Shown: positions 40,556 through 48,522 of the stretch, in pieces
Layout: each line of letters opens with the position of its first letter
How positions within the stretch are numbered: the stretch's first letter is position 1
NCBI RefSeq assembly: GCF_001647675.1
Contig: NZ_CP015594.1
Coordinates: 2,418,001-2,482,000, forward strand
DNA length: 64,000 nt
Source: Acinetobacter sp. NCu2D-2
GTDB taxonomy: Bacteria; Pseudomonadota; Gammaproteobacteria; Pseudomonadales; Moraxellaceae
Direction of reading: 5' to 3'
Program-made: the position numbers and the translations under genes
Notes under the pieces: generated by a model
Databases searched by the model: none
What the model saw: only the letters and a program-made list of their open reading frames with translations
What the model was told of the DNA's origin: nothing

Positions 40556-41695
40556 ATGCTAAATACCTTGTCGTCCGAACAATTAGATACGCTAACCCTA
40601 TGGTTTTTAGTACAACACTCGATTTCAAGTTTTAATAAAATCCGTCATCACTATCCCTATCTTGCTCAAGCAATACTACCGAGTCAGGTCGAAACATGGC
40701 GAAGCTTAGGTATTCACGCCAATCACCTAAAAAGACTACAAGACTTTCATCAAATTGATGTGCAGAAGCAGTTTCAGCGCTGTATTGAACGCGTTAAACA
40801 ATTTTCAGATTTTATCTTGATCGATACTGATGCCAATTATCCGCAACAACTACAACCCTATGCCGATAAACCACCGATTTTATTTGGTCAAGGTAATGCA
40901 GATGCTCTCCTACAAGCCCAAATTGCAATTGTTGGTAGCCGTAAACCGAGTCATCATGGTCGACAAGTGGCTTATGACTTTGCGTTTTACTTGAGTGAAC
41001 AAGGTTTCTATATCAATAGCGGACTCGCGCAAGGCATTGATGAAGCTGCGCATCGAGCTGCACTGCAACATAAACGCACGATTGCCGTAATGGGAACAGG
41101 ACTGGATCAAACCTATCCATCTCAACATCAAACGTTAAGACACAACATTATTGAAAACGGCGGTACGGTGATTACTGAGTTTTTGCCCGATACTCCCCCA
41201 TTACAACATCACTTTCCAAGACGAAATCGTATTGTCAGTGGTTTAAGTCTAGGCGTCATTGTGGCAGAAGCAACACTTAAAAGTGGTTCCTTACTCACAG
41301 CGCAATGGGCAGCTGAACAAGGCAAAACTATTTTTGCCATTCCGGGACATATTTATAGTGAGCAACATCAAGGGTGTCATCAATTGATCCGTGACGGCGC
41401 GACATTGATTGATCACCCGCAGCAAGTCATTGAAGACCTCGCACTTGCTACGCAATGGCAATCTTTACAAAATTCTCTACCTAAAGAAGCGCCTTCTAGT
41501 GAACCAACGCGTATCCCTGAACACCTGATTGCACTTTACAATCAGTTAGATTGGGTCGGGCAAGACCTTGATTCTTTAAGCATTCAACTAAAACAGGATG
41601 TCTCCATTCTGACTAGCCACTTGATGGAATTAGAATTACTGGGTTTAAGTACACAACAATCTGGCATGTTTGTGCGTTGTCGTAATAGTAAATAA
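40556..41695 (+). CDS. dprA: DNA-processing protein DprA
   Basis: This 379-residue protein loads RecA on incoming single-stranded DNA during natural transformation. The Rossmann-like DprA domain shows VGSRKPSHHGRQVAYDFA, SGLAQGIDEAAHRAAL, GTGLDQTYP and FPRRNRIVSGLS, and a winged-helix-like C-terminal domain follows from about residue 310. Together with comM in this window it indicates a transformation-competent lineage. AGG lies before the ATG. It is followed after 42 bases by tsaC in the same direction. Confidence 0.95.
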   Translation: MLNTLSSEQLDTLTLWFLVQHSISSFNKIRHHYPYLAQAILPSQVETWRSLGIHANHLKRLQDFHQIDVQKQFQRCIERVKQFSDFILIDTDANYPQQLQPYADKPPILFGQGNADALLQAQIAIVGSRKPSHHGRQVAYDFAFYLSEQGFYINSGLAQGIDEAAHRAALQHKRTIAVMGTGLDQTYPSQHQTLRHNIIENGGTVITEFLPDTPPLQHHFPRRNRIVSGLSLGVIVAEATLKSGSLLTAQWAAEQGKTIFAIPGHIYSEQHQGCHQLIRDGATLIDHPQQVIEDLALATQWQSLQNSLPKEAPSSEPTRIPEHLIALYNQLDWVGQDLDSLSIQLKQDVSILTSHLMELELLGLSTQQSGMFVRCRNSK

Positions 41696-41737
41696 GGTTC
41701 AAAATAGTCTTTTTTCGTTATTCGAAGGACATCTCCT

Positions 41738-42307
41738 ATGATCACCACCTCTGTTGCCGAAGCAGCGACTCTGCTCAATAAAGGCGATGTGTTAGCTTAT
41801 CCTACAGAGGCTGTTTGGGGCTTGGGCTGCGACCCTTACAACGAACAGGCATTTTTAGAAATTCTACGTTTAAAACAACGCCCAATCGAAAAAGGCGTGA
41901 TTTTATTGGCAGGTCATATCTCTCAGGTCGAGCATTTATTTGCAGGCTTGTCAGATGAAACCAAAGCACAAATTATTGATTCGTGGACCAATCGAGGACC
42001 TGCAGAACGTGCCACTACATGGTTATTGCCTGCAAGCTGTGATATTCCGACCTGGATTAAAGGTCAACATCCTAAAGTCGCAGTACGTGTGACGACTCAT
42101 CCTTTATGTGTTGCGCTCTGCCAAGCATTTGGCGGATTTATTGTATCGACCAGTGCCAATCCTGCTGGATTAGAACCTGCACGTTCACTACAAGATGCGA
42201 TGAATTATTTTGGTGAAGAATTGAATTATCTAAATGGTGATTTGGGCATGAGTCAAAAACCAAGTCGAATTTTGGATGCGGTAACTGGTGAAGTGATTCG
42301 CGATTAA
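41738..42307 (+). CDS. tsaC: Threonylcarbamoyl-AMP synthase TsaC
   Basis: This 189-residue YrdC/Sua5-family enzyme makes threonylcarbamoyl-AMP for the t6A37 modification of ANN-decoding tRNAs. It shows the YPTEAVWGLGCDP substrate-binding segment, the KQRPIEKGVILLAG loop with the K-R-x3-K pattern, and STSANPAG. The length is that of the short bacterial TsaC without a Sua5 domain. AAGGA lies eight bases before the ATG. It is probably in a dprA-tsaC unit. No plus-strand terminator is seen downstream. Confidence 0.95.
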   Translation: MITTSVAEAATLLNKGDVLAYPTEAVWGLGCDPYNEQAFLEILRLKQRPIEKGVILLAGHISQVEHLFAGLSDETKAQIIDSWTNRGPAERATTWLLPASCDIPTWIKGQHPKVAVRVTTHPLCVALCQAFGGFIVSTSANPAGLEPARSLQDAMNYFGEELNYLNGDLGMSQKPSRILDAVTGEVIRD

Positions 42308-42354
42308 GCGAATCAACTTCTTTGCTATTTTCAAATAAGACAAAAGTTGCAGAC

Positions 42355-42390
42355 AAAAAAAAGCTCAACCATATAGGGATGGTTGAGCAT
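42355..42390 (-). terminator. Strong intrinsic terminator (end of candidate sRNA)
   Basis: A perfect 10 bp stem (GCTCAACCAT / ATGGTTGAGC) with a 6-base loop is followed on the minus strand by nine T. It could alternatively serve the EamA gene, whose stop lies 334 bases upstream. Confidence 0.88.
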
Positions 42391-42479
42391 AAAAAAGGAT
42401 GTGCATAAATCACATCCAGAGGGTTCAAAAATCTCTGGGAGTTTGATAATTCAGAACATTTTCTGCGTCATCATTCTCG
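42355..42479 (-). ncRNA. Candidate small RNA with tandem terminators
   Basis: No open frame lies here, yet the minus strand has a good promoter directly upstream, then a chain of hairpins: CAGAA/TTCTG around 42460, CCAGAG/CTCTGG at 42416-42438, GGATGTG/CACATCC at 42397-42417 followed by six T, and GCTCAACCAT/ATGGTTGAGC at 42363-42390 followed by nine T. Predicted transcripts are about 90 bases (first terminator) or 125 bases (second). The structure and U tail suit an Hfq-type regulator. I do not recognise it as a known RNA family. Confidence 0.6.
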
Positions 42480-42485
42480 ATGTGT

Positions 42486-42513
42486 GTATTATGGGAGAAA
42501 GCTTAGCTCACAA
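42486..42513 (-). promoter_or_regulatory. Sigma-70 promoter of the candidate sRNA
   Basis: On the minus strand TTGTGA (42508-42513) and TAATAC (42486-42491) are separated by 16 bases. The predicted start is near 42479, after which no gene but only hairpins and terminators occur. Confidence 0.6.
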
Positions 42514-42723
42514 CAAATACAATAAAAAAATTAATTAAGACTTAAAAACTATCAATAAATTCATCAAACATCTGAAAATTCAAAATATCTTGCTATTTTT
42601 ACTTCAATTTTAATCGTTATTTGTTTCAAAACATGTCTAATTTCAATATAAAAAATAAGCAAAATAAGTTCTACAAATATAAAAACACAAAATCATTTGC
42701 TTATTTTTTAATCAAATTGAATT

Positions 42724-43632
42724 TTATAAACGCGCTGGAGCAGGTTTTGGCGTGTACTGCGCAAGTAAAATTCCAATCAAAATAATGAAACCACCAATAC
42801 TGTGATACTGCGTCCAAGATTCATTTAACCAAAGATAAGCAATCAAGGCTGTAAACACCGGAATCAAGTTCATAAAAATGCTGCTACGGTTTGGCCCAAG
42901 TTGCTGCACAGCCAACATCCATAAAAACGGCGCTGCAATTGAAGGAAAAATTCCCGCATAGGCAATACTTGCAGCATTATGAATATTAATTGGATCTAAC
43001 CCCATATAAAAAACAAAAGGTAAATGCAGTAAAAAGGCAAAACATATTTGGATATAAAGACTAGAAATTAAGGGAATTTGAATATTCCACTTTTTAAGAA
43101 AAATCCCATAACAGGCATAAAAGAATACCGCGACCAGCATGAGAAAATCGCCGATATAGTTATGACCGGCTTGTAGTAGATGACTCCACTGCCCTTGAGC
43201 AATGACATAAAACAAGCCGAGCAAAGACACGATACTTCCAATCACTGCAGCCAAGGTCGGTTTAGTTTTGAGAATAAAAATCCCCACAATAATGGTAAAA
43301 ACTGGGATAAATGCATTAATCAGCCCCATATTGGTCGCGCTGGTATAATGCGCTGCGGTATAGGCCAAACCCTGATAAAACACCATACCAAAAGCACTAA
43401 GCACTGCTAAATGCCCGAGATGGGGACGAATGCTCGACCATTGCTGACATACAGGTTTCAATACAAAAGGTGTCATACACAGTAATGCCAACACCCATCG
43501 ATAAAAACTAATACTGAGTGGGGAAATATAATCAGCGACATAGCGGTTAATGGTCATATTTAGAGACCAAATCAAAACAGCCATTAATGGCAGCAGCAAA
43601 GCATAGCCCACTACTTTTTGTTGTTGCGTCAT
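42724..43632 (-). CDS. EamA/DMT-family permease
   Basis: This 302-residue inner-membrane protein has ten hydrophobic helices in two EamA repeats (about 10-140 and 150-290). Diagnostic parts are VLIWSLNMTINRYVADYISPLSISFYRW at the start and PVFTALIAYLWLNESWTQYHSIGGFIILIGI near the end. Drug/metabolite transporter family members export amino acids, nucleosides or other metabolites; the substrate here cannot be told. A ribosome site is weak (AGG upstream). No regulator lies next to it. Confidence 0.85.
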   Translation of the reverse strand: MTQQQKVVGYALLLPLMAVLIWSLNMTINRYVADYISPLSISFYRWVLALLCMTPFVLKPVCQQWSSIRPHLGHLAVLSAFGMVFYQGLAYTAAHYTSATNMGLINAFIPVFTIIVGIFILKTKPTLAAVIGSIVSLLGLFYVIAQGQWSHLLQAGHNYIGDFLMLVAVFFYACYGIFLKKWNIQIPLISSLYIQICFAFLLHLPFVFYMGLDPINIHNAASIAYAGIFPSIAAPFLWMLAVQQLGPNRSSIFMNLIPVFTALIAYLWLNESWTQYHSIGGFIILIGILLAQYTPKPAPARL

Positions 43633-43818
43633 ACCCTCAAACCTACAGTTTTTATGTTCTCATGATGAGATTTTCATTGCTGGCAAGCATACTGGAATTT
43701 TCCAATAAATTTAATGCTTAAACTGTATGCTGTTTAATTTATACACGTGATCCCACTTGTACTGACTGTGTTTTATCGTTAAAACAGAATGCAACTTTTA
43801 ATACACAATGGATCGCGT

Positions 43819-44364
43819 ATGAACACTTCAGTTTATGATATTCCAGTAAAAACTATCCAAGGTCAGGACACGACACTTAATCAATATGCAGGTAAGGTAC
43901 TTCTTATTGTCAATACTGCCTCAAAATGTGGTCTTACCCCACAATATGAAGGCTTGCAAAAACTGTATGCCGAGAAGAAAAATCAAGGTTTAGAAATTCT
44001 TGGCTTTCCATCAAATGATTTCTTGGCACAAGAACCCGGTTCAGAAGCTGAAATTCAGGAATTCTGTTCATTGAATTATCAAGTGGATTTCCCGCTGTTC
44101 GCTAAGATTCCTGTGGTCGGCGAGGCAAAACATCCTCTATACGCTGCTTTAACACAAGCGATTCCTGAGCGTATTGGTGAAGGTCCTTGGTTTAAAGATT
44201 TGGTCGATTATGGATTAACGCCTAATGAACCACCTGAAGTGTTGTGGAACTTTGAAAAATTCCTCATCAATAAGCAAGGTGAAGTGGTTGCTCGCTTTGC
44301 GCCAGATATTACTGCGGATGATGCACGTATCGTGGATGCGATTAATGCAGAATTGGCAAAATAA
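43819..44364 (+). CDS. Glutathione peroxidase family protein
   Basis: From the ATG at 43819 this has 181 residues and belongs to the thioredoxin-fold glutathione peroxidases, cysteine type: NTASKCGLTPQYEGLQ carries the peroxidatic Cys37 (no selenocysteine), GFPSNDFLAQEPGSEAEI the second motif, and VLWNFEKFLINKQGEVV the conserved tryptophan region. It reduces hydroperoxides; bacterial members often use thioredoxin. The open frame extends ten codons upstream to 43789, but homologues start near the chosen ATG. The 3' side was targeted by the IS at 44482, which does not touch the gene. Confidence 0.9.
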   Translation: MNTSVYDIPVKTIQGQDTTLNQYAGKVLLIVNTASKCGLTPQYEGLQKLYAEKKNQGLEILGFPSNDFLAQEPGSEAEIQEFCSLNYQVDFPLFAKIPVVGEAKHPLYAALTQAIPERIGEGPWFKDLVDYGLTPNEPPEVLWNFEKFLINKQGEVVARFAPDITADDARIVDAINAELAK

Positions 44365-44476
44365 ATGACATCAATTACGGATTAAATTGGGATAAATCCG
44401 GTCATTTGTAACAGTAATGTAAGCAACTCTAGCTCTTAGCATTGCTTACATTAAATGATAAATAACAATGATTTAA

Positions 44477-44481
44477 ATTAA
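44477..44481. repeat. Target site duplication of the IS, left copy (ATTAA)
   Basis: ATTAA directly precedes the left IS end and is repeated directly after the right end at 45583-45587. Confidence 0.88.
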
Positions 44482-45582
44482 TAGGACTTACGCATTGACG
44501 GATTCAAAAAAGTCTCAAACTACTTTATAACGTATCTGTGATCAGACGAACTAAACATGCTTCTACAGCAACTTGTACATTACCCATTTATATGGGCTTT
44601 CTCATGACAGAACCAAACTCTATTAGCTGCACACAACTTGCCGAGACTTATAATATCTCGCATGACAGTGTAAATCGCTTTTTGGAGCGTGAAGACTACA
44701 CAGCTCACGATCTATATCAAGAAGCAATTCAACACATTGATAATAATAAACTTATAGTCAGTATTGATGATACTGTTTTAGATAAGCCATATAGTCAACA
44801 TATGGACTTAGTTAGCTATTTTTGGTCAGGTAAACACCACCGATCCGTCAAGGGTATTAATCTCATTACCTTGTATGCGACAGATCAACATGGCAAAAAT
44901 ATTCCAATTAATTTTCGAATTTATGATAAGTCAGAAAGTAAAACCAAGAATGATTACTTTATGGAGATGTTAAGTGAAGTACTCAATTGGGGTGCAAAGA
45001 TTCAATTTATTACAGGTGATAGTTGGTATTCATCGACTGAAAATCTAAAAACCATAAGAAAACATGGTATTCGATTTATGTTTGGTGTCGACAGTAACCG
45101 TAAGGTTTCCCCTGAAAAAGGACAATGGTTTCAACTCCGTTTATTGCCGAATTTTCATCAGGGTCAAGTGGTCTGGCTCAAAGATGTTGGCTTTGTACAA
45201 TTATTTAAGACTCAGTTAAAAGAACAGCAGAGATTTTATATTGTGCATCAAGATGAAGATGATTTATTGTCCTTTGATGGTTTTTATGAATTACATTCAA
45301 GTCATTGGAAAATAGAACAATATCATCGAGTAATTAAACAGGTTTGTCATATTGAAAAGTTTCAAGTAAGACGATCCAAGCTGATTTTGAATCATATTTT
45401 CTCAGCCTTGATGGCCTATGTTGAGATACAAAAGAACCAATTTGAGCGGATCTTTGAAAATGTATATCGTTGGCAGAAGAAATTATTTAGACCAATTATC
45501 AAGAACTTTATTGATGAATTTATTCTCGATAAGAATCATCTGCTGCCACAGAAAATCTATAAATAATAGTGCGTAAGTCCTA
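44482..45582 (+). mobile_element. IS701-family insertion sequence, ISAba11-like
   Basis: The element is exactly 1101 bp, bounded by perfect 13 bp inverted repeats (TAGGACTTACGCA at 44482-44494 and its complement at 45570-45582), and flanked by a 5 bp duplication (ATTAA). One transposase gene fills it. Size, ends and duplication length agree with what I recall of ISAba11, an IS701-family element of Acinetobacter. It is complete and looks recently inserted and potentially active. It lies between the glutathione peroxidase and RcnB-like genes and disrupts neither. Confidence 0.92.
44538..45566 (+). CDS. tnpA: IS701-family DDE transposase
   Basis: This 342-residue transposase shows candidate DDE residues Asp77/78 (SIDDTVLDKP), Asp161 (FITGDSWYSS) and Glu260 (SHWKIEQYHRVIKQ). 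The N-terminal part has a helix-turn-helix-like segment (QLAETYNISHDSVNRFLER) suited to DNA binding. The start used is a GTG at 44538; in-frame ATGs at 44592 and 44604 are alternatives. The frame is intact from end to end of the element, without stops or frameshifts. Confidence 0.88.
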   Translation: MIRRTKHASTATCTLPIYMGFLMTEPNSISCTQLAETYNISHDSVNRFLEREDYTAHDLYQEAIQHIDNNKLIVSIDDTVLDKPYSQHMDLVSYFWSGKHHRSVKGINLITLYATDQHGKNIPINFRIYDKSESKTKNDYFMEMLSEVLNWGAKIQFITGDSWYSSTENLKTIRKHGIRFMFGVDSNRKVSPEKGQWFQLRLLPNFHQGQVVWLKDVGFVQLFKTQLKEQQRFYIVHQDEDDLLSFDGFYELHSSHWKIEQYHRVIKQVCHIEKFQVRRSKLILNHIFSALMAYVEIQKNQFERIFENVYRWQKKLFRPIIKNFIDEFILDKNHLLPQKIYK

Positions 45583-45587
45583 ATTAA
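45583..45587. repeat. Target site duplication of the IS, right copy (ATTAA)
   Basis: This directly follows the right inverted repeat and matches the left copy. Confidence 0.88.
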
Positions 45588-45720
45588 TAAAATCCAACTA
45601 TTCTCTACTTCATGATTTCTACTTTATTTTTATATTTATCAAACACTTTATTCACTATGTTTCAAAACATTACGCCTATGCTGAGTTCATACAAAGATGA
45701 ACTACTCCATAAGGTGAAGT

Positions 45721-46086
45721 ATGAACACATTATTCAAAGCAATCGTTTTATCGGTATCTACTGCTTTAGTTGCTGCACCCGCTATGGCAGCTCCTCAAGA
45801 TCATCAGCGCCATGCGCCACAGGTACAAAATAAACATCACCAAGCGCCTGTACATCAACAGCAAAAAGCGAAACCTTTTGCTAAAAAGGCAGTGAATCCT
45901 TCACGTGACTGGCGTGTAGGTCAAAAAGTTCCAAGCCAATATTATGGTCAAGGCTTTAAAATCGACCATAAACACTACAAAAAATTGAGTAAACCTGGCA
46001 AAAACCAACAATGGTTGAAAGTAAATGGCGACTACATTTTGACGAACGTAATTAACCATAAAATTCTCAAAATCATTGCAGGTTAA
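45721..46086 (+). CDS. RcnB-family periplasmic protein
   Basis: This 121-residue protein has a signal peptide (about 1-23, ending AMAA), a histidine- and glutamine-rich linker (DHQRHAPQVQNKHHQAPVHQQQ), and a C-terminal RcnB domain with WRVGQKVPSQYYGQ, YKKLSKPGKNQQWLKVNGDYIL and an Ile-rich end. E. coli RcnB is a periplasmic protein linked to nickel and cobalt homeostasis; other members have unknown roles. AAGGTG lies well placed before the ATG. The leader holds a perfect 7 bp hairpin (AGTTCAT / ATGAACT, 45684-45703). The IS right end is 138 bases upstream, so promoter effects are possible. Confidence 0.83.
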   Translation: MNTLFKAIVLSVSTALVAAPAMAAPQDHQRHAPQVQNKHHQAPVHQQQKAKPFAKKAVNPSRDWRVGQKVPSQYYGQGFKIDHKHYKKLSKPGKNQQWLKVNGDYILTNVINHKILKIIAG

Positions 46087-46109
46087 TCCCCTACTCAATC
46101 TCGGTGAAA

Positions 46110-46135
46110 GAAGAGTGCCTCGGCACTCTTTTTTA
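46110..46135 (+). terminator. Terminator of the RcnB-like gene
   Basis: A perfect stem AAGAGTGCC / GGCACTCTT with a 2-base loop is followed by TTTTTT on the plus strand. Confidence 0.9.
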
Positions 46136-46239
46136 ATGGCTAAAATAAATACGGTTTTGTTATAAGTTTGCAACTCTACATGGTGCATACTTATTTCATG
46201 GTTATAGTAAGTCTATGGTCACCTTTGCTTGAAATTTGA

Positions 46240-46854
46240 ATGAAAAATATACTTCAAAACAGTGTTTTACCTTTTGCACTCTTTGCTGGTGCCTTAGCCC
46301 TTTTTGGTTGTGACCAATCTTCAAATCCAATGTCTGAATCAGTAAATGCTGAACCCGAGACTCGAACACAGGTTCAGACTGCAGATGAATCAGTATCGTC
46401 TACCCAAAATTCAGCAACCTTAAAATCAGGCAATATGTTTTACATCGTTCGGGACGTTGCCGATGTACAAAGCCAAGCGGGTGAATATTTAGAAAAGATT
46501 CAACAACTGCAAACGGACGTACAAACTGCAGTCGACCATAAAGATACTGCTCAATTACAAACCACAGTTACCAACCTCAAAACTGAACTGACTGAATTTA
46601 ATGACATCTTAAATAAGCTCAATTTAAAAAGTCAGGAAATTGATCAAATCCGACAAAAAATTATTCAATCTAATCAACAAGTTTTAAGCTCATCTTTAAT
46701 GAATGGTGATATTGACCTTAGCAAAGTTGATGTGAAAAAAATTGAACAGCAAATGGGAAATATTCAATCTGAGATGATCAAACTCGGCGGTTTATTATTG
46801 GAAAATGGTGCGAAATCATCAACTGATACGTCTGAAGATCGCCCAGATGCTTAA
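46240..46854 (+). CDS. Putative lipoprotein with coiled coil, unknown function
   Basis: This 204-residue protein has a lipoprotein signal peptide with lipobox LFGC (lipidated Cys24) and no Asp at the next position +2 rule exclusion beyond CD, which would favour inner-membrane retention. A low-complexity acidic linker (about 25-65) is followed by a long helical, glutamine-rich region (about 75-185) with heptad-like spacing. I do not recognise a family. No strong ribosome site is visible. Neighbours (RcnB-like protein, pirin) give no functional hint. Confidence 0.7.
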   Translation: MKNILQNSVLPFALFAGALALFGCDQSSNPMSESVNAEPETRTQVQTADESVSSTQNSATLKSGNMFYIVRDVADVQSQAGEYLEKIQQLQTDVQTAVDHKDTAQLQTTVTNLKTELTEFNDILNKLNLKSQEIDQIRQKIIQSNQQVLSSSLMNGDIDLSKVDVKKIEQQMGNIQSEMIKLGGLLLENGAKSSTDTSEDRPDA

Positions 46855-46969
46855 CGATTAATTTTTTACCAATAAGGCAGCTTTACAGTTTATCTATAGA
46901 TCAAAAACCATACGCTGATTAGAGTTAAATCAGCGTCATGATGATTCAGATAAATTAAGGAGCTGTTTT

Positions 46970-47968
46970 ATGTCGAATCCGGTTATTTATAGTGTTACCC
47001 CTGTCGGTTTTCGACTTGATTTTAAAGATCCCTTTATTTTCTGCGCCCATCATATTGACCACTTTCCTAAAGGAAATGCTGATTTAGGCCCTGCTACACC
47101 CGCGTTGAATGACGAATACAATATGTATTATGGTGAGGTGGTTCCCGGCTTTCCTGAGCATCCACATACGGGTTTTGAAACCATTACCTTAGTTGAGTCT
47201 GGTACAGTCGATCATTTTGATTCACTCGGTAATGCTGGCCGTTATGCCGATGGTGATGTGCAATGGCTCACCACAGGCAATGGTGTTGAACACTGTGAAA
47301 TGTTCCCATTAATTCACGATGAACGTGAAAATCCTTTGGAGTTATTTCAAATCTGGTTTAACTCGTCCCCTGAGCAGAAGAAACAACCTGCTGACTATAA
47401 GATGTTTTGGCGTGAGCAAATCCCGCACGTTATTGAGAATGATGTATCTGGAAGAAAATCAGATCTACGCGTGATTTCAGGTCAATTTAAGCATACCGAA
47501 GCGATTCCCCGCCCACCGCATTCATGGGCTGCAGCAGCTGAAAACCGCGTAAATATCTATATGATTACACTCGATCCTGAAGCAGAGCTGATCATTCCAG
47601 CGACAACCGCAACATCGACACGTTTTTGTTATTTCTATCAAGGTAAGACCTTACAAGTAGAAGACCAAAGCATTGATTTCAAACATTTACTTGAGCTGCA
47701 GCCTGATACCGACATTCACTTAAAAGCGGGCAATTTAGAATCACGCATTTTATGGCTTGAGGGCGAACCGATTGGTGCACCTGTGGCAATGCGTGGACCT
47801 TTTGTTTTAAACAGTGATGAAGAGTTGAATGCTGCCTTTAGACGTTATCGTGAAACACATTTTGGTGAATGGCCTTGGCCAAGTCCTGCACCTGTGTTTA
47901 AAAAAGAACAACCGCGTTTTGCTACCTATAATGGCGGAGAACATAAAGAATTTCCTGAACAGCTTTAA
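46970..47968 (+). CDS. Pirin-family protein
   Basis: This 332-residue bicupin shows the pirin N-terminal metal site: HPHTGFETITLV with the two histidines, and GNGVEHCEMFP with histidine and glutamate. The second cupin follows from about 180. Bacterial pirins bind iron or other metals and include quercetin 2,3-dioxygenases and regulators of metabolic enzymes, so the exact role is open. AAGGAG lies seven bases before the ATG, the best ribosome site in this stretch. Confidence 0.88.
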   Translation: MSNPVIYSVTPVGFRLDFKDPFIFCAHHIDHFPKGNADLGPATPALNDEYNMYYGEVVPGFPEHPHTGFETITLVESGTVDHFDSLGNAGRYADGDVQWLTTGNGVEHCEMFPLIHDERENPLELFQIWFNSSPEQKKQPADYKMFWREQIPHVIENDVSGRKSDLRVISGQFKHTEAIPRPPHSWAAAAENRVNIYMITLDPEAELIIPATTATSTRFCYFYQGKTLQVEDQSIDFKHLLELQPDTDIHLKAGNLESRILWLEGEPIGAPVAMRGPFVLNSDEELNAAFRRYRETHFGEWPWPSPAPVFKKEQPRFATYNGGEHKEFPEQL

Positions 47969-48030
47969 CTTGCCAAACTGAATAAAAACAGCCTATTGTG
48001 TCTTTCACTTTAAGCTTTTTTATAAAAATT

Positions 48031-48471
48031 ATGCAGCTGATTATTTTTACAGGGGTGCAGGCTTCGGGAAAATCGAGCTTTTATTTGCTAAATTTGGCAC
48101 ATAGTCATTTGCGCATTAACTTAGATATGCTGAAAACGCGACATCGTGAAAATATGATTTTTGAAGCCTGTTTAACCTCAAAAACCAAAACAGTGATTGA
48201 TAATACTAACCCGACCAAAGCCGACCGAGCACGCTATATTCAACGAGCTATCGACGCAGGCTTTGAAGTGATTTCTTATTATTTTGAAACGGATTTAAAC
48301 AGCACTTTGGAACGAAATCATCAGCGTATTGGTAAAGCCAATATTCCTGAAGTCGGTGTTCGAGCAACCTATAAAAAGCTAGAAGTTCCAAGTTTGGATG
48401 AAGGGTTTGATGAAATGTTTAAGGTAAAGATTGTAGGGAATGGGGAGTTTTCGATTATTTCTTTAAATTAA
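48031..48471 (+). CDS. Small P-loop kinase (polynucleotide-kinase/zeta-toxin-like ATPase)
   Basis: From the ATG at 48031 this has 146 residues. Walker A is GVQASGKSS (8-16), followed by a short substrate region (LDMLKTRHRENMIFEAC) and DNTNPTKADRARYIQRAIDAGFEVISYYFETD, very like the kinase domain of polynucleotide kinases and other AAA_33 proteins. It probably phosphorylates a small molecule or nucleic acid end; the substrate is unknown. The frame is open upstream to a GTG at 47998, but homologues start at the P-loop. A toxin role as in zeta proteins is possible but no antitoxin gene is adjacent; the next gene is a RelA/SpoT-domain protein 51 bases on. Confidence 0.75.
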   Translation: MQLIIFTGVQASGKSSFYLLNLAHSHLRINLDMLKTRHRENMIFEACLTSKTKTVIDNTNPTKADRARYIQRAIDAGFEVISYYFETDLNSTLERNHQRIGKANIPEVGVRATYKKLEVPSLDEGFDEMFKVKIVGNGEFSIISLN

Positions 48472-48522
48472 GATAAAATAATTATAGAACAACAACTTAT
48501 AAAACGTATTAGGGTAGAAATT

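Larger units (their letters stand above)
42308..42723. other. Intergenic region between tsaC and EamA permease genes
   Basis: These 416 bases contain a probable minus-strand small RNA gene (42355-42479) with its own promoter. The right part (42520-42723) is very AT-rich with no recognisable element; no terminator for the EamA gene was seen close to its stop. Confidence 0.6.

Noticed and set aside
44378..44400. CGGATT / AATCCG inverted repeat after the glutathione peroxidase gene as a terminator
   Set aside because: The stem is only 6 bp with an 11-base loop and no T run follows.
46200..46216. GTTATAGTA near the lipoprotein gene as a third Zur site
   Set aside because: Only one half matches; the second half is not an inverted repeat.
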